Assembly: GCA_965153455.1 (NCBI GenBank)
Contig: OZ234493.1
Span: 36,756,213-36,820,212 of the forward strand
Source: Sphagnum compactum
Taxonomy: Eukaryota; Bryophyta; Sphagnopsida; Sphagnales
Length of the DNA: 64,000 nt
Reading direction: 5' to 3'
Positions within the stretch are counted from its first letter, which is position 1. The number at the start of each line of letters is the position of its first letter. The notes under the pieces were generated by a model, which was not told the DNA's origin, did not search any database, and saw nothing but the letters and a program-made list of their open reading frames with translations. Below are positions 24,161 through 34,486 of this stretch, in pieces. The translations under genes and the position numbers were made by a program.

Positions 24161-25710
24161 AGGAAGAATAATTTGTCGCAAATGTTCCCTCTATTGCAAT
24201 TCTCACCTCCTTGTTCCAAGAGGTTGGATTCTCTGTGATGCAAGACCATCGACTTGAAAAATACACCACCAGTCTTGTCCCTCATCGTTCGACAATGTTT
24301 GTTAACATTGCCAAGTGTAAAACCTTTTCAAAAAAGTTGGATACACCACGTTATTTGGCGTGGATCATCAAAACATGCACCTCATAGGTGATTATTTTGG
24401 GTCCAAGCTTGAAGAACACATCTGAGCATCCTTGGATGACCATCGACGCTTTATGGAAGGCTTAACAAACACTCCATCAATTTGAGAATTAAATCCTTGG
24501 TTGAGGGTTTCTTGTTGGTACGAGTTGACTGTTGACCACATCATTCCACAAGGAACGCCCTTGGACCACATCAAGGTGACATTGATGTTTCCCTTGGCCA
24601 TGCATGATGATAATAAATTGGACAAATTACCATCGATGATTCAAACGTATCTTGAAAAAACACAAATATCATCTGTTAGGTGTAATATCGTTTGAGGCGA
24701 CTAGTTGTTTCTATGAATAGATCCCAGGTGACCATAATGGGCCTCAATGAGCTTTGGGTGCCATCAACTAAAAATAAGTATAGTTTGTTAATGACCAAGC
24801 TTTTCACTGGAATGATTTGGTCGAGAGAAAGTAGCCCTCAGGATGACAACCCCATTATGAACATGTTAAGAAATTTGCACGATGACTTTGCATCATTGTT
24901 GGACAATCTCATTGTCCACATTCAACATCAACAAGACCTAGATGTTTAAATGACCAAGATTTGGTCGTGATCCATGTTGTCATGTTGTAGATGTGTAAAC
25001 CACCAATCTCACCAATTGTTCGATTGAATTTATAGACAAATTGTCCATTCATAAGATTCTAGATCATTAATAGTTTAAAATCTACATCCTCATCCACCAA
25101 CCTAATTTTCAAACATGCTCGACATGTCATAGGACCCATAGCCATCCTTCAATATTGGTGGCATTAGCCATCCTCATGCAATTGGCTCGTTTGATGTGGG
25201 CCCTCATCATCCGGCCATCTTGTCAAATGAAGCAGATAATTGGTTGGCATGCATTAGTGATGATACTAATGACAAAACCTTTAACATATTAAGAGACATG
25301 ATGCGCCTTGCATTCACAATGTTGGGGATATAATAGGCAACCCCAAATTAATTCAAATTGATTCGTTGTCATGCACAATTGACGGCCAAGTGGTGAACAT
25401 TGACACATTATGAAATTTGGTTGGTGCATTGTTCACCAAAAGCAAACATGATCATGAAGAACCATGTGTTACTAAGATTACAAACCACGTGGATTTACAA
25501 GGCAATATCTAATGAAAACATTCTCAATAAATTCAATGAAGATGGCATGGAATATTTTTTTTTATCGGTTAGTTGTAATGAATTTCATAAGCATGCATTA
25601 AATCTCGTTGTCTACTTATTTAGTAATCCACACACATGCAGTTTGTTCATCCATGGTGTAGACCACAACAGATCCATTATGTGGAACCACAATGCTTTGG
25701 CAATTTGAAT
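24161..25710 (+). pseudogene. Unrecognised coding relic
   Basis: The plus strand carries several protein-like frames split by frameshifts: 24,501-24,695 (VSCWYELTVDHIIPQGTPLD), 24,692-24,949 with an acidic stretch, 25,215-25,330 (ADNWLACISDDTNDKTFNIL, then RDMMRLAFTMLG), and 25,400-25,708 (HYEIWLVHCSPKANMIMKNH, SCNEFHKHALNLVVYLFSNP). Composition and length indicate a former protein rather than chance. I do not recognise the family. It has the same orientation as the zinc-finger-like relic upstream and the HAD relics downstream, so it may be part of the same former element. Confidence 0.35.
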
Positions 25711-26132
25711 AAATACATTACATAAACTTGTTTTTCAAAATAGACATGGTATAATATCACACTGCATATGAAAACCGCTTTGGCTCCTTTTACTATGAAT
25801 GCACCCTTCTATATGGTAAAATTCAATCATTTTTAATTTTTTGAATCAATGTTATAAATTTTGTGATGTGTGAAGTTGTTTTGTTGCTATTGGAGTGCTG
25901 CTAAATATAAATACACTACTGAAATACAATTGAAGGGAATTGAACTTGACAATAGGAAGTTGAGAGTTTGAACTTCATGCCATTACAAATATTTGTCCAA
26001 TATCTTTGAACACTACCATTAAAAGTTCAAAGTAATCCAATATTTACCAAAATAATCTTCTTTAATTTTTCAATGTGAAGGTTTTGTTCTAAATGCATGC
26101 ATTTGGTGAATTCATAGGTCCAATGTCCGTCC

Positions 26133-26960
26133 TTGTCGTTGGAAAATTGGATGATAGAACTAGATGATGTAGCCATTTGCATGGAATTTTTCAATGTTAA
26201 GGAAACATTTACATACAATCCACATTGCAAGCAAGGATCGCATGAAATCATGACATTTCGGTTGTTGAAAAAATCTCTAGTTGAATCAAAAGTGAGTGAG
26301 TACCATTTGATTTTTGACTTGAATGGAGTATTAGTAGTGATAGGGGAGGGTCCAACTCGGCTAGTGATTTTGTGACCTGGGTTGAGAGAGTTCCTCTCAA
26401 GTTGTGCAACAAAATTCACTTACATATGGTATTATGTAATGAAGCGAAATTTTTCTAGGCATTTGGAAGCAATCGAAGAGAGACTGGTGTTCACCTCAAA
26501 TCTTCAAGAATAGTAGACTAAACATTATGTTTCAAAAATGGGCATTTCCTCTTTAAAAAGCATGAAAAGCAGGCATGTTCTCCATAAAAACCTAAACGCA
26601 TTTTTCGATGTCTTTCCTGGTACAAACTATGAAAATACATTGCTTGTAGATGACACAATTTACAAGAGTTTATTTAATCCTCATTTTAATGCCATTTTTT
26701 TGGAGACATTTTACGAGTCCCAAACAGACAGTGATTATTTGTTCGGAACTGTTTTCCTTTACTTGGAAGCCTTGCATTCTTCCGAAATGTAGGTCTACAA
26801 ATTTGTTGAGCTAATCCTTTTGGGAGGGTTAAACACATTTTTCCTTTTGACCCTCGGTATGAGAAATTGGTTGAACTTTACTCTTCCAAATGTAATGATA
26901 CTTTTTGTAATAGGATGAAATCTAAACCTGTAAATAAAAATAGGTGAAATATTTTATTTA
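26133..26960 (+). pseudogene. NIF/FCP1-like HAD phosphatase relic, copy 1
   Basis: The broken reading contains the main landmarks of an NLI-interacting-factor/FCP1-like HAD fold. Motif I is EYHLIFDLNGVLV (26,310-26,340) with the DxNG form seen in a plant subfamily. PGLREFLSSCATKFT and MKRNFSRHLEAIEER follow. Then come HKNLNAFFDVFPGTNYENTL and the acidic motif LLVDDTIYKSLFNP (26,640-26,690), and FLETFYESQTDSDYLFGTVF. HAD proteins of this family are phosphatases; with Asn at the second motif-I position activity may be altered. At least two stops and several frameshifts make this copy non-functional. It lies about 500 bp upstream of a second, diverged copy. Confidence 0.6.
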
Positions 26961-27439
26961 ATTTTCTATCTATTATGTCCTATGTAGTGTTGATTTTTTT
27001 TTGTTTTCTGTCTACTTGTTTGATTGTTATTAAATGTAAATAATTATCAATTCATGTGTTATAAATTGTGCATATTTAATTTCATGGCAATAAGTTAGAT
27101 GACTTTTAGATATATTGTTTGGTGGCCATTAAGGTCTAGTTGGAATTGGCTTGGTGGCCACTGGGGTTTTGTTGTGTGTGTTTAATTCCAACTTTTTATT
27201 GTTGTCTTGTTTGATATGTTGTAATGTCACATGGTGCCCACATGTGATGTTTTCTTGAAATATAATTTTTAATTCACGATTGGTCAATGTGTTGTATAAC
27301 ATGACAACAATGTTCTTGATTGCACATCGTTATTTGACCATGAGTTGAATTTTGAAGGGGTGCATAATGCCTTAATATTTTTTATTATGTGCGTTTAACT
27401 AGGGCATATTTTTTTGTAGTTCAAGATTCGTTCGCATTA

Positions 27440-28190
27440 AGCCCAAGTGATCAAAAGTATATATTTGCATTCACGTCTACGCTCCAGACCTTCAAGGCCC
27501 AAAAAATTATTAAATTTAAGCACGAATGGTGTACTTTGCTATTTCCCTCCAATTGTTGTTTTACAAAGGAATGCCCAAGTGTTTGGAAAAAATATTGATA
27601 AAAGCAAAATCGAAGTGAGAGCTAGAGTGAAGCATTTTTCTTGCTCACACATTTGAAAAGTTTTACATCGTAATTTGATCTTGTATGAAATTGGAGGATG
27701 TGCTCGAAGGTCTTCTAAAATACATTCTTAGATTAATTTGTTTTTATTTGAGGACATGAACAATGTTCGAAGACTTCTGGTCAAATTTCTCTTGGGTCCT
27801 ATTATTATTTGAAGGATTTGAAATGTGTGTACTATGGTTGTCGTGGGTTACCTTATGGGAAGGAAGATCAAACATTGTTGATTGACAACAAATTTAATAA
27901 AACATTTTGAAACTTGAGGTGGAATGGTTTTTTTTGGGAATCCTTTAGGAGTAAGTTGTTATCAAATAATAAAGTGCAATTGTTGGACTTTGCATTTCGT
28001 TTGTGGCCAGCTTTAATTAAATTGCCTTCAACGAGCACAATTTGAGATCATTATGATGTTTTGGTCAAGTATTTTACGCCTCATTTAAATTCTTTTCCGC
28101 AAAATTATTCTTAGTTCATGTAATATATGAATTATGATAATGGCGATCCTATTAATGCCCAACCTTCTTTGGGTATGCACTCTAAATCAT
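27440..28190 (+). pseudogene. NIF/FCP1-like HAD phosphatase relic, copy 2
   Basis: The recognisable pieces are KKLLNLSTNGVLCYFP (27,500-27,550, motif I position), VFGKNIDKSKIEVRARVKHF, FEKFYIVI*SCMKLEDVLEG in a shifted frame, then LKDLKCVYYGCRGLPYGKED and LLIDNKFNKTF (27,880-27,905, second acidic motif position), and FWESFRSKLLSNNKVQLLDF with LRP-like C-terminal text to about 28,130. The order and spacing match copy 1, but the sequence is diverged and the catalytic Asp positions are mostly lost. It is non-functional. The tandem arrangement suggests local duplication or a multi-gene unit. Confidence 0.5.
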
Positions 28191-28740
28191 TTCATCTCTT
28201 TTCATTTTTGATCTTTCAAGTCATTTCTTATATTATATGTTGAAAAATATTATGATATATGTTTTCTTTTGTTGGCACTGAGTTTTGTTTGTAGTTCGTT
28301 GTGTTTGTTCAAAGATTGCATGATAACATTTGCAGGTCTGAATGGGAGAAAGTAATGTTTGCCATTAGGATTCTTATTTCAAGATAACGTGAATATAATT
28401 ACATATTTGACCATGGACCATCACAAAAGGACAAAGTGAAGAGGAATTGACCTTACTCTTAAAATTTACATTGTTTTAGGGTTATTTACATTAGTTTATG
28501 ATAAGATTATAGTTGGCAATTAGGTTCAATTTGTATGTCACAAATATGTTTTATTTATTCCATTAATATTGGAATTTCTATTTTTTTCAGTTTCGTTTGC
28601 AATAAGAGTTAACAACAAGTTGGGCACTAACTTAGTTCAAACTTCTAATTGTATTTTAAATTTTCAATAAACTCTATTGATTTATGTTGATTCTATTATG
28701 ATAATCATTGCATCTTATTTTTGGTTGTGGTCAAAAACCT

Positions 28741-29240
28741 AGTGGCCACAAGGTGTAATTTGATGATGGATGTAAAGATGCATTTTGCTATTTGTTTTAG
28801 ATTTTTTGTTTTGGTTAAAATCTATTGGCCACAAGGTGTAATTTAATAATGGATGTAAAGATGCATTTTATTATTTGTTCTAAAATTCTTCTATGGTTAA
28901 AATTTGGTGGCCACAAGGCATAATTTGATGATGGATGTAAAGATGCAATTTGCTACTTGTTCTAAATTTTTTACTAGGGTTAGGATTTGGTGGCCACAAG
29001 GGGTGTAATTTCATGATGGATGTAAAGCTATATTTCATTACTTATTCTAGAATTTTTCTATGGTTAAAATTTAGTGGCCACAAGGCGTAATTTGATGATG
29101 GTTGTAAATGCATTTTGCTATTTATTCTTTTGTTTTTTGCTGACTTAGATTTAATGGCCACAAGGTGTAATTTGGATGCTCGACCTATATGTTTTTTGTT
29201 GTTTTCTTGAAATCTTTTACTGCGGTGAACAACTTGGTGG
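28741..29240. repeat. Tandem repeat, six copies of 80-84 bp
   Basis: The unit begins TGGCCACAAGGTGTAATTTG and continues ATGATGGATGTAAAGATGCA, then TTTTGCTATTTGTTCTAAAT. Its GGCCACAAGG core occurs at 28,743, 28,827, 28,909, 28,992, 29,076 and 29,156, so periods are 84, 82, 83, 84 and 80 bp. A partial copy (GGTGGCCACTAAATC) follows at about 29,234, and two isolated GGTGGCCA cores lie upstream at 27,121 and 27,154. It is non-coding and immediately follows the second HAD relic. Confidence 0.85.
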
Positions 29241-29484
29241 CCACTAAATCATATTTGTAATTAAAAGTCACATTGTTTGCATAATGTAAATCATGTGTTG
29301 GTATTTTTAGACTTTTTTAAAGTCTAGAATTAATTAAATATGTGTTCATGGTAAAAAAAAATAACGCTAAACCAAAAAATCTAATCATACCCCCTCCTTT
29401 TCATAGTAAAAAAAACTTGGAATTCTTAGGTGGTGGGGTTACATCCCCCATGTGTGTAGAACATATTATTTTTCTTCATTATGC

Positions 29485-29519
29485 ATGTGTGTGTGTGTGT
29501 GTGTTTGTGTGTGTGTGTG
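29485..29519. repeat. (GT)n microsatellite
   Basis: A run of GT dinucleotides with one TTT interruption. Short runs of the same kind occur at 30,419-30,432 (GT) and 36,707-36,723 (CA). Confidence 0.9.
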
Positions 29520-29589
29520 ATGCACCCCTAAACTCCTTGATAGATTCAATTGCAAGTCCAAAGGTGAAAACAACGAAAGGATAAAAAGT

Positions 29590-30419
29590 TGAGTACGCTC
29601 CTTAATTCGCAGCACTTCGGGAGTAAAGGGGCATGTTGGAGCTCCGGGATGGGGACTAGGATGAGTGACAAGCGAATCAATTATTCACATTGACCTACAT
29701 AAACGAAACAACAAGTTGGTTAGTGCGTCGTTGCAACACTTTTGGTGCACAGACGAGCCACGGGCAAACACAGACTCACCACAGCTTGGATTTAGGGGAA
29801 GCCACCACCTTCCCCCCTTATAATATTCTTTGTGCCTGGTCACGAGGCCTGCACCCAAATGTCATTTTGTCCCAAGATTCCCAAATTGGGAGTCCCAAAA
29901 TTTTCGAAATCGAGACTCCCATGACTTTGGAGGCGCAAAACTTCTTATGCAAACCTCTGATTGAGGTGAGGTTTAAAGCAAAGTTATATCCCTTGTCGAG
30001 AATTGGTACATATCACGCCACCTGCATGCAAGTAAATCAGGGTGATTTTTGACTTTTAGTGGTTGGGAGTCAAATTAACAGTTTGACTCCTAGCTTTTCT
30101 TTTGGTCATAATTTATGTTTTAAGTACCCAAATGGGTCATGTAAACCCATTTTAGAATCTACGTTACAATAGCTTTGTAATTGTATAAGGAAATATTTAA
30201 TTCAAGAAGTTTTGACCTTTGTAATCGCCCTTTAAAAATTCGGGAGTCCATTGGGACTCTAATTCCTAAAGTGGGAACCCACTTGGGAATGTGTGAATTC
30301 ATTCCCTCACACTCTCCTACACTCCCAAAAGCATGAAATGTGACTCCCGGGCTTCACTTTTGGCCTTCACCTTTGCAAGCCCTTACTTTTGTCGCAAGCC
30401 CAAGGCTAGGGTTGCAAAT
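29590..30419 (-). mobile_element. Old solo LTR of the local chromovirus family
   Basis: The sequence follows the LTRs at 43,386 and 49,712 over its whole length, though diverged. It starts TGAGTACGCTCC and shares GGAAGCCACCACCTTCCCCC, then TTATAATATTCT (TATA region), GGGAGTC / GACTCCC words, and TTTTAGTGGTTGGGAGTCAA. It ends CTAGGGTTGCAAAT where intact LTRs have CTAGGGTTGCGACA. Orientation is as in the minus-strand element. No target duplication is visible, and the many substitutions mark it as the oldest family member here. Confidence 0.75.
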
Positions 30420-30940
30420 GTGTGTGTGTGTGATTTTTTGAGGTCCATGTACACCTAAAAACCATGATCAAGGTGTGCTTATTGGTGGGAGGGAAAAGAA
30501 AGGGGGGAAAAAAATGAGAATGTGCTTGAGAAGAGAGCAAAAGAAAAACTAAAACATTTGTAATTTTTTTGTTCATGTACACCTTTAAACCCAATAAAAA
30601 GGTTTGGGTACTTGTTGGGGTGGGGGAGAAAATAAAATAAAACGGAGAATATGTGTTGATAGGGAAACCAAAAGAAAAATAAAAACAAATTATTTTTTTG
30701 GCCCATGTACATCCCGGAAACCCAAAAAGAAGATCAAGGTGCTTGCTTTGCTGGAGGAAAAAAAAAGTAGGCAAATAGTGCTTACAAAGGGTACATAATG
30801 TCAAAAACAAAAGTGATCCATTCCAACCCCCTTGAAAACAACCTCTCATTGCGGGGAAAAACAACCTTTTCACTAGGGGGGCGTTGCAAAAACAGCCTCC
30901 GGCCTCTTGCACTATGGCTGCAGTGCATGGATCATATATA

Positions 30941-31843
30941 GGTAACTACATCCACAGTGACCAGGTCATATGTAGAGAATAAAATAAAATTACAAATAGT
31001 AAAAAATAATAAAAATAATATTAAAAATATACGAGTAATAAAATGCAACAAAAAATGAAAAATGAAAAAAAACCGATAGAGTAAAAAATGGTAACAAAAT
31101 TTTTTACAAACAATACGAAAAATAACAAAAAAATGAAACCCCCCCCCCCCCCCCCCCTTCAAGAGTAAAGAAAAATGAAAAAAAAACCCATGCCCCCCTT
31201 CCCCCTTCAAAGGTAAACAAGAGTAACAAAAAACTTCCAAATAATAAAAAAACAACAAAAAATAAAAAAATAAAACCCATGTCCTCGTCCCTGAGCTTCA
31301 AAAGTACAAACAAATAATAAAAAGTGCAAAAAAAACCCATGCCCCCCTCCCCTCTTCAAGAATAAATAAAAATAACAAAAAATTAACAAATAGTTTTTAA
31401 AATAACAAAAAATGAAAAAATAAAACCCACGCCCCCCTCATTCTTCAAAAATAAAATATAAGCAACAAAAAGTGAAAAAAAAGCATGCCCCTTTTCGTCT
31501 TCAAAAATAAACAAAAGTAACAAAAAACTTACAAATAATTTTAAAAAAAAAAAAGTGAAAAAATAAAACTCGCGCCCTTCTCCCCGCTCCACCACACGAA
31601 TAGTTGGACAATCCACATTTAATGGATTGTTCACACTTTTTTTAACACATTCCTCCCTTTTGCTCACCCACTTTCCTTCAAAACAAAAGATAAAACAAAA
31701 ATCTTCCCATCCCCCCACCCAAATAATTCGATAATCCACATTCAATGGACCATCCACACTTTTTAAAAGGCAACTACACTCGCAGTGACTAGGTCATATG
31801 TAAAGAATAAAATAAAATTACAAACGGTAAAAAAATATAGACA
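30941..31843. repeat. A/C-rich low-complexity block between direct repeats
   Basis: A segment of about 75 bp starting GGTAACTACATCCACAGTGA, with GGTCATATGTAGAGAATAAA after it, at 30,941 recurs at 31,769 (828 bp apart) with few changes. Between them are about seven irregular units of the form AAAACCCATGCCCCCCT followed by CTTCAAAAATAAACAAAAGT, spaced 50-90 bp, and a run of 19 C at 31,139-31,157. Two further direct repeats (AATCCACATTTAATGG) lie near 31,610 and 31,735. The block is non-coding; long ORFs on the minus strand are low-complexity artefacts. Confidence 0.7.
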
Positions 31844-34250
31844 ATTAGAAAATAACAAAAATGAAAAAGGTTTTGAAAAATTACCTCCCATTACATTTGG
31901 TTTTTTGGGTCAAAATTGTCTATTACATGTGTCCTTGGAAGTACAGTGGCAAGATCATATGTATAGGATAGTGAAGTCGACTATGATCTGAATTAAAAAA
32001 TGCAAGAAAATACTTAGCATCATGACTTCGAATGTGGCCACAACTTTGCCTTAACTCCACAAAGATGACATATCTATGTCACTGAAGATGTATGTGTGGC
32101 TAAACAATAGACATAAGATTAGGAGGAAGGTAAAAAGGGAGTGTTAGTTAACTTTAGGATGGCAGTTACCACTATTTTACACATTAGGGAGAAAATGAAA
32201 AAAATGACTACCTCCAAGTGTGGCCCCACCCTTAGAAGTAATTGACATAGAAGGGGATATCACGACAATAACTTGGTTTGAGTTTGAAAACAGTAAATCA
32301 TGTATCAACCCAAAAAGGTCAAACAATCATGATGTTTCTCTTTTTCAAAATTCAATGTAATAACGTTTTGTTGTTAATTACTTAACTGATTTTTTGTTTA
32401 ATTTTTTTGTGAAAATTTTAGGAGAATGTGGTTCTCTATTTATTATTTATTATATTTTTAAACTAGAAAATTTTGTTAAATTCTTAGTACCCTTGCAAAA
32501 TAGCAGTTTGGCATAAATTAAATTATTTTTTGGAGGTGCCAAAATTTAATTATAAGATTATCTCCCTAAGAAACTTTTTTGTGAAGGAACATGAACAATC
32601 TTTCGCCACATTGGATGTGTTCAACTGTATTTGTTCAAATTAACTAACGACTCAGCACAACAGTGTGCCAAAAGACGACAAAACCAAGGGTTTTCTTACA
32701 TTGTTCACACAAAACTGAAAAAACCCTTGAGTTTGTTGTCTTATTCATGCTTCATATTTTTTGGTTATCCTCCTTCTGTTGGAACTTCAAAAGGTATTAG
32801 TTTGCATCTAGTCATAAATGGGATGAATGTTAATACACGTTGTAGGATCTTGGCTAGTTCAACACTAATTATAGTATTTGTAGAACTGTTTGAATTTTCA
32901 AAAAATGTTTTCTTCAAAGGATGAAATTTTGTGAAGGAAGATTTGAACCTTCAAGAATATTCCATTCTTTGAGATGAATATTTCAAATTAATGAATTACT
33001 CAACATACATGTGTTGAAATGGCCAAGGTACTAGGGTGTTCTTGTTTTTTAATAAATATCATACAATTGTTGAATTAATAAATATACAAATTGGTTAAAA
33101 AATGAAAAAGAAAATTTGAATTACATTTTCTAATTCATTTTTTATTTCACTAATTATGATAATATTGTGTGATGTAATTTTTCTTAAAGAATGTTTATAG
33201 AATTCACTTCATAAATGACAAACAAATACCTGATTTTTTGAAATAAAATAATCTTTATAAAGATATAGCCCTGACTTGGTTGTCCTTTTTCTTTGTGGGA
33301 CGTTGATTTCTCTCAATTTGGCGAGGTCAGAAAATTGGTGAATCACTTTTTCAAACTGCAAATTTAGTCAAATTCCACTTGAAAAACACATCTGTCCAAA
33401 TTAATTCTGCCAAATCCAGTATTAATTTAACATTACAATTTTTCATAGAAAGGCTGCTGTAAGTGATGACATACAAAGTGCCCAAGTGTAGATGTGGCTA
33501 ATTTAATTATTTTTATGTCAAAAATGGGCGAGAAAATCCCCTCACTATTGGGGGGGGGGCAAAATTTTTTTTGGTGGATACCCAATTAGAATGGCATATC
33601 AGAAGCAAAACCAAGTCTGATTTTCAAGCCAAAGACTAGAATTTAGACCCGGTTTTTGTTCAAAGAACTGCACCTAGAAAGCAAAGCTTGAGATATGAAT
33701 CAATGGTGAGGGAAACTGAAAACCCTAGGAAAAACTCTCAAGGTGGCCCGGGTGAACCGGCCCTAATGCTAGTTACCTTCACCTTCTTGAGTGAGGCCTC
33801 TTAGTGGCCTTAGGTAATTAACTATTAACCCAAGAAATGTTAAATTGAACTCAGAGACCTTGAACTTATCTTAGGAGGGGATGCTTACCATGGTTAGAAG
33901 CAACCCAGAATAATTCAAGACTTTACCATGGTATGATACCAGTGTAGGTGCTGCTAGTTCACCCAAGGTCCACCCCCCATTCTCAGTCCCCCCCAACCTA
34001 AGGAAACGTTTTTCTGAAGGCTTTTCAGAGAGCATGTAATATTTATATTTCAAGTGTTCAATACAGTCCCCTTTTCAAAGTACCTAATTATGAATAAATA
34101 CCTCATTTTGAATGAACAAATTCTTTTTCTAGAAATGGGAAATGACCCTCAAGTGATGTTGATGATTGTGGAGAGTTGATTGTGGAAAGAAGGAATTCTA
34201 GAAGAATAGATGAAGTTGTTGTGCATGGTGTTTAGTGGAAGGAGAATAAG
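31844..34250. other. Intergenic DNA, no gene recognised
   Basis: AT-rich with scattered short ORFs. 33,540-34,070 has more balanced composition, including ACCATGG words and C-rich patches, and may be a decayed element or transcribed sequence. I cannot assign it to a family. Confidence 0.35.
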
Positions 34251-34284
34251 AAGTCATTGCTTTCGTGGTGGTGTGTGCTCAAGA

Positions 34285-34486
34285 AGAAAAGAAGAAGACG
34301 TTGTTTGGTGTTAAGTGGAAGAAAAATAAGAAGTGGTTGCTGTTGTGCTGGTGTTGGTGGCAGAAGAAGTTCTTATTCTTGTGTTTGTGGAAGAAGAAGA
34401 AGAAGAACATTTGTTGTTGTATTGTTGGCGGAAGAAGAAGTTGTGGTGGTGTTTGTCGGAAGGGTTGTTGTGGTGGAATTTGAGCA
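34285..34486. repeat. GAA / TTG trinucleotide-rich leader
   Basis: The stretch is full of GAAGAAGAA and TTGTTGTTG-like triplets, giving open frames in several phases that encode only Lys/Arg/Glu or Val/Leu runs. It lies directly upstream of the sucrose-transporter-like reading frame and probably corresponds to its 5' UTR or promoter-proximal region. Confidence 0.6.

Noticed and set aside
29585-29589. A target duplication for the old solo LTR at 29,590
   Set aside because: AAAGT on the left has no partner on the right (GTGTG); the ends are too decayed.
31139-31157. Run of 19 C as a functional i-motif or promoter element
   Set aside because: It is part of a low-complexity block with no adjacent gene. 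Length is uncertain because homopolymers are error-prone.
30406-31757. Long minus-strand ORFs (up to 168 codons) rich in Phe and Leu
   Set aside because: They arise from A-rich low-complexity DNA; translated composition is almost only Phe/Leu/Lys/Ser, and repeated units explain the open frames.
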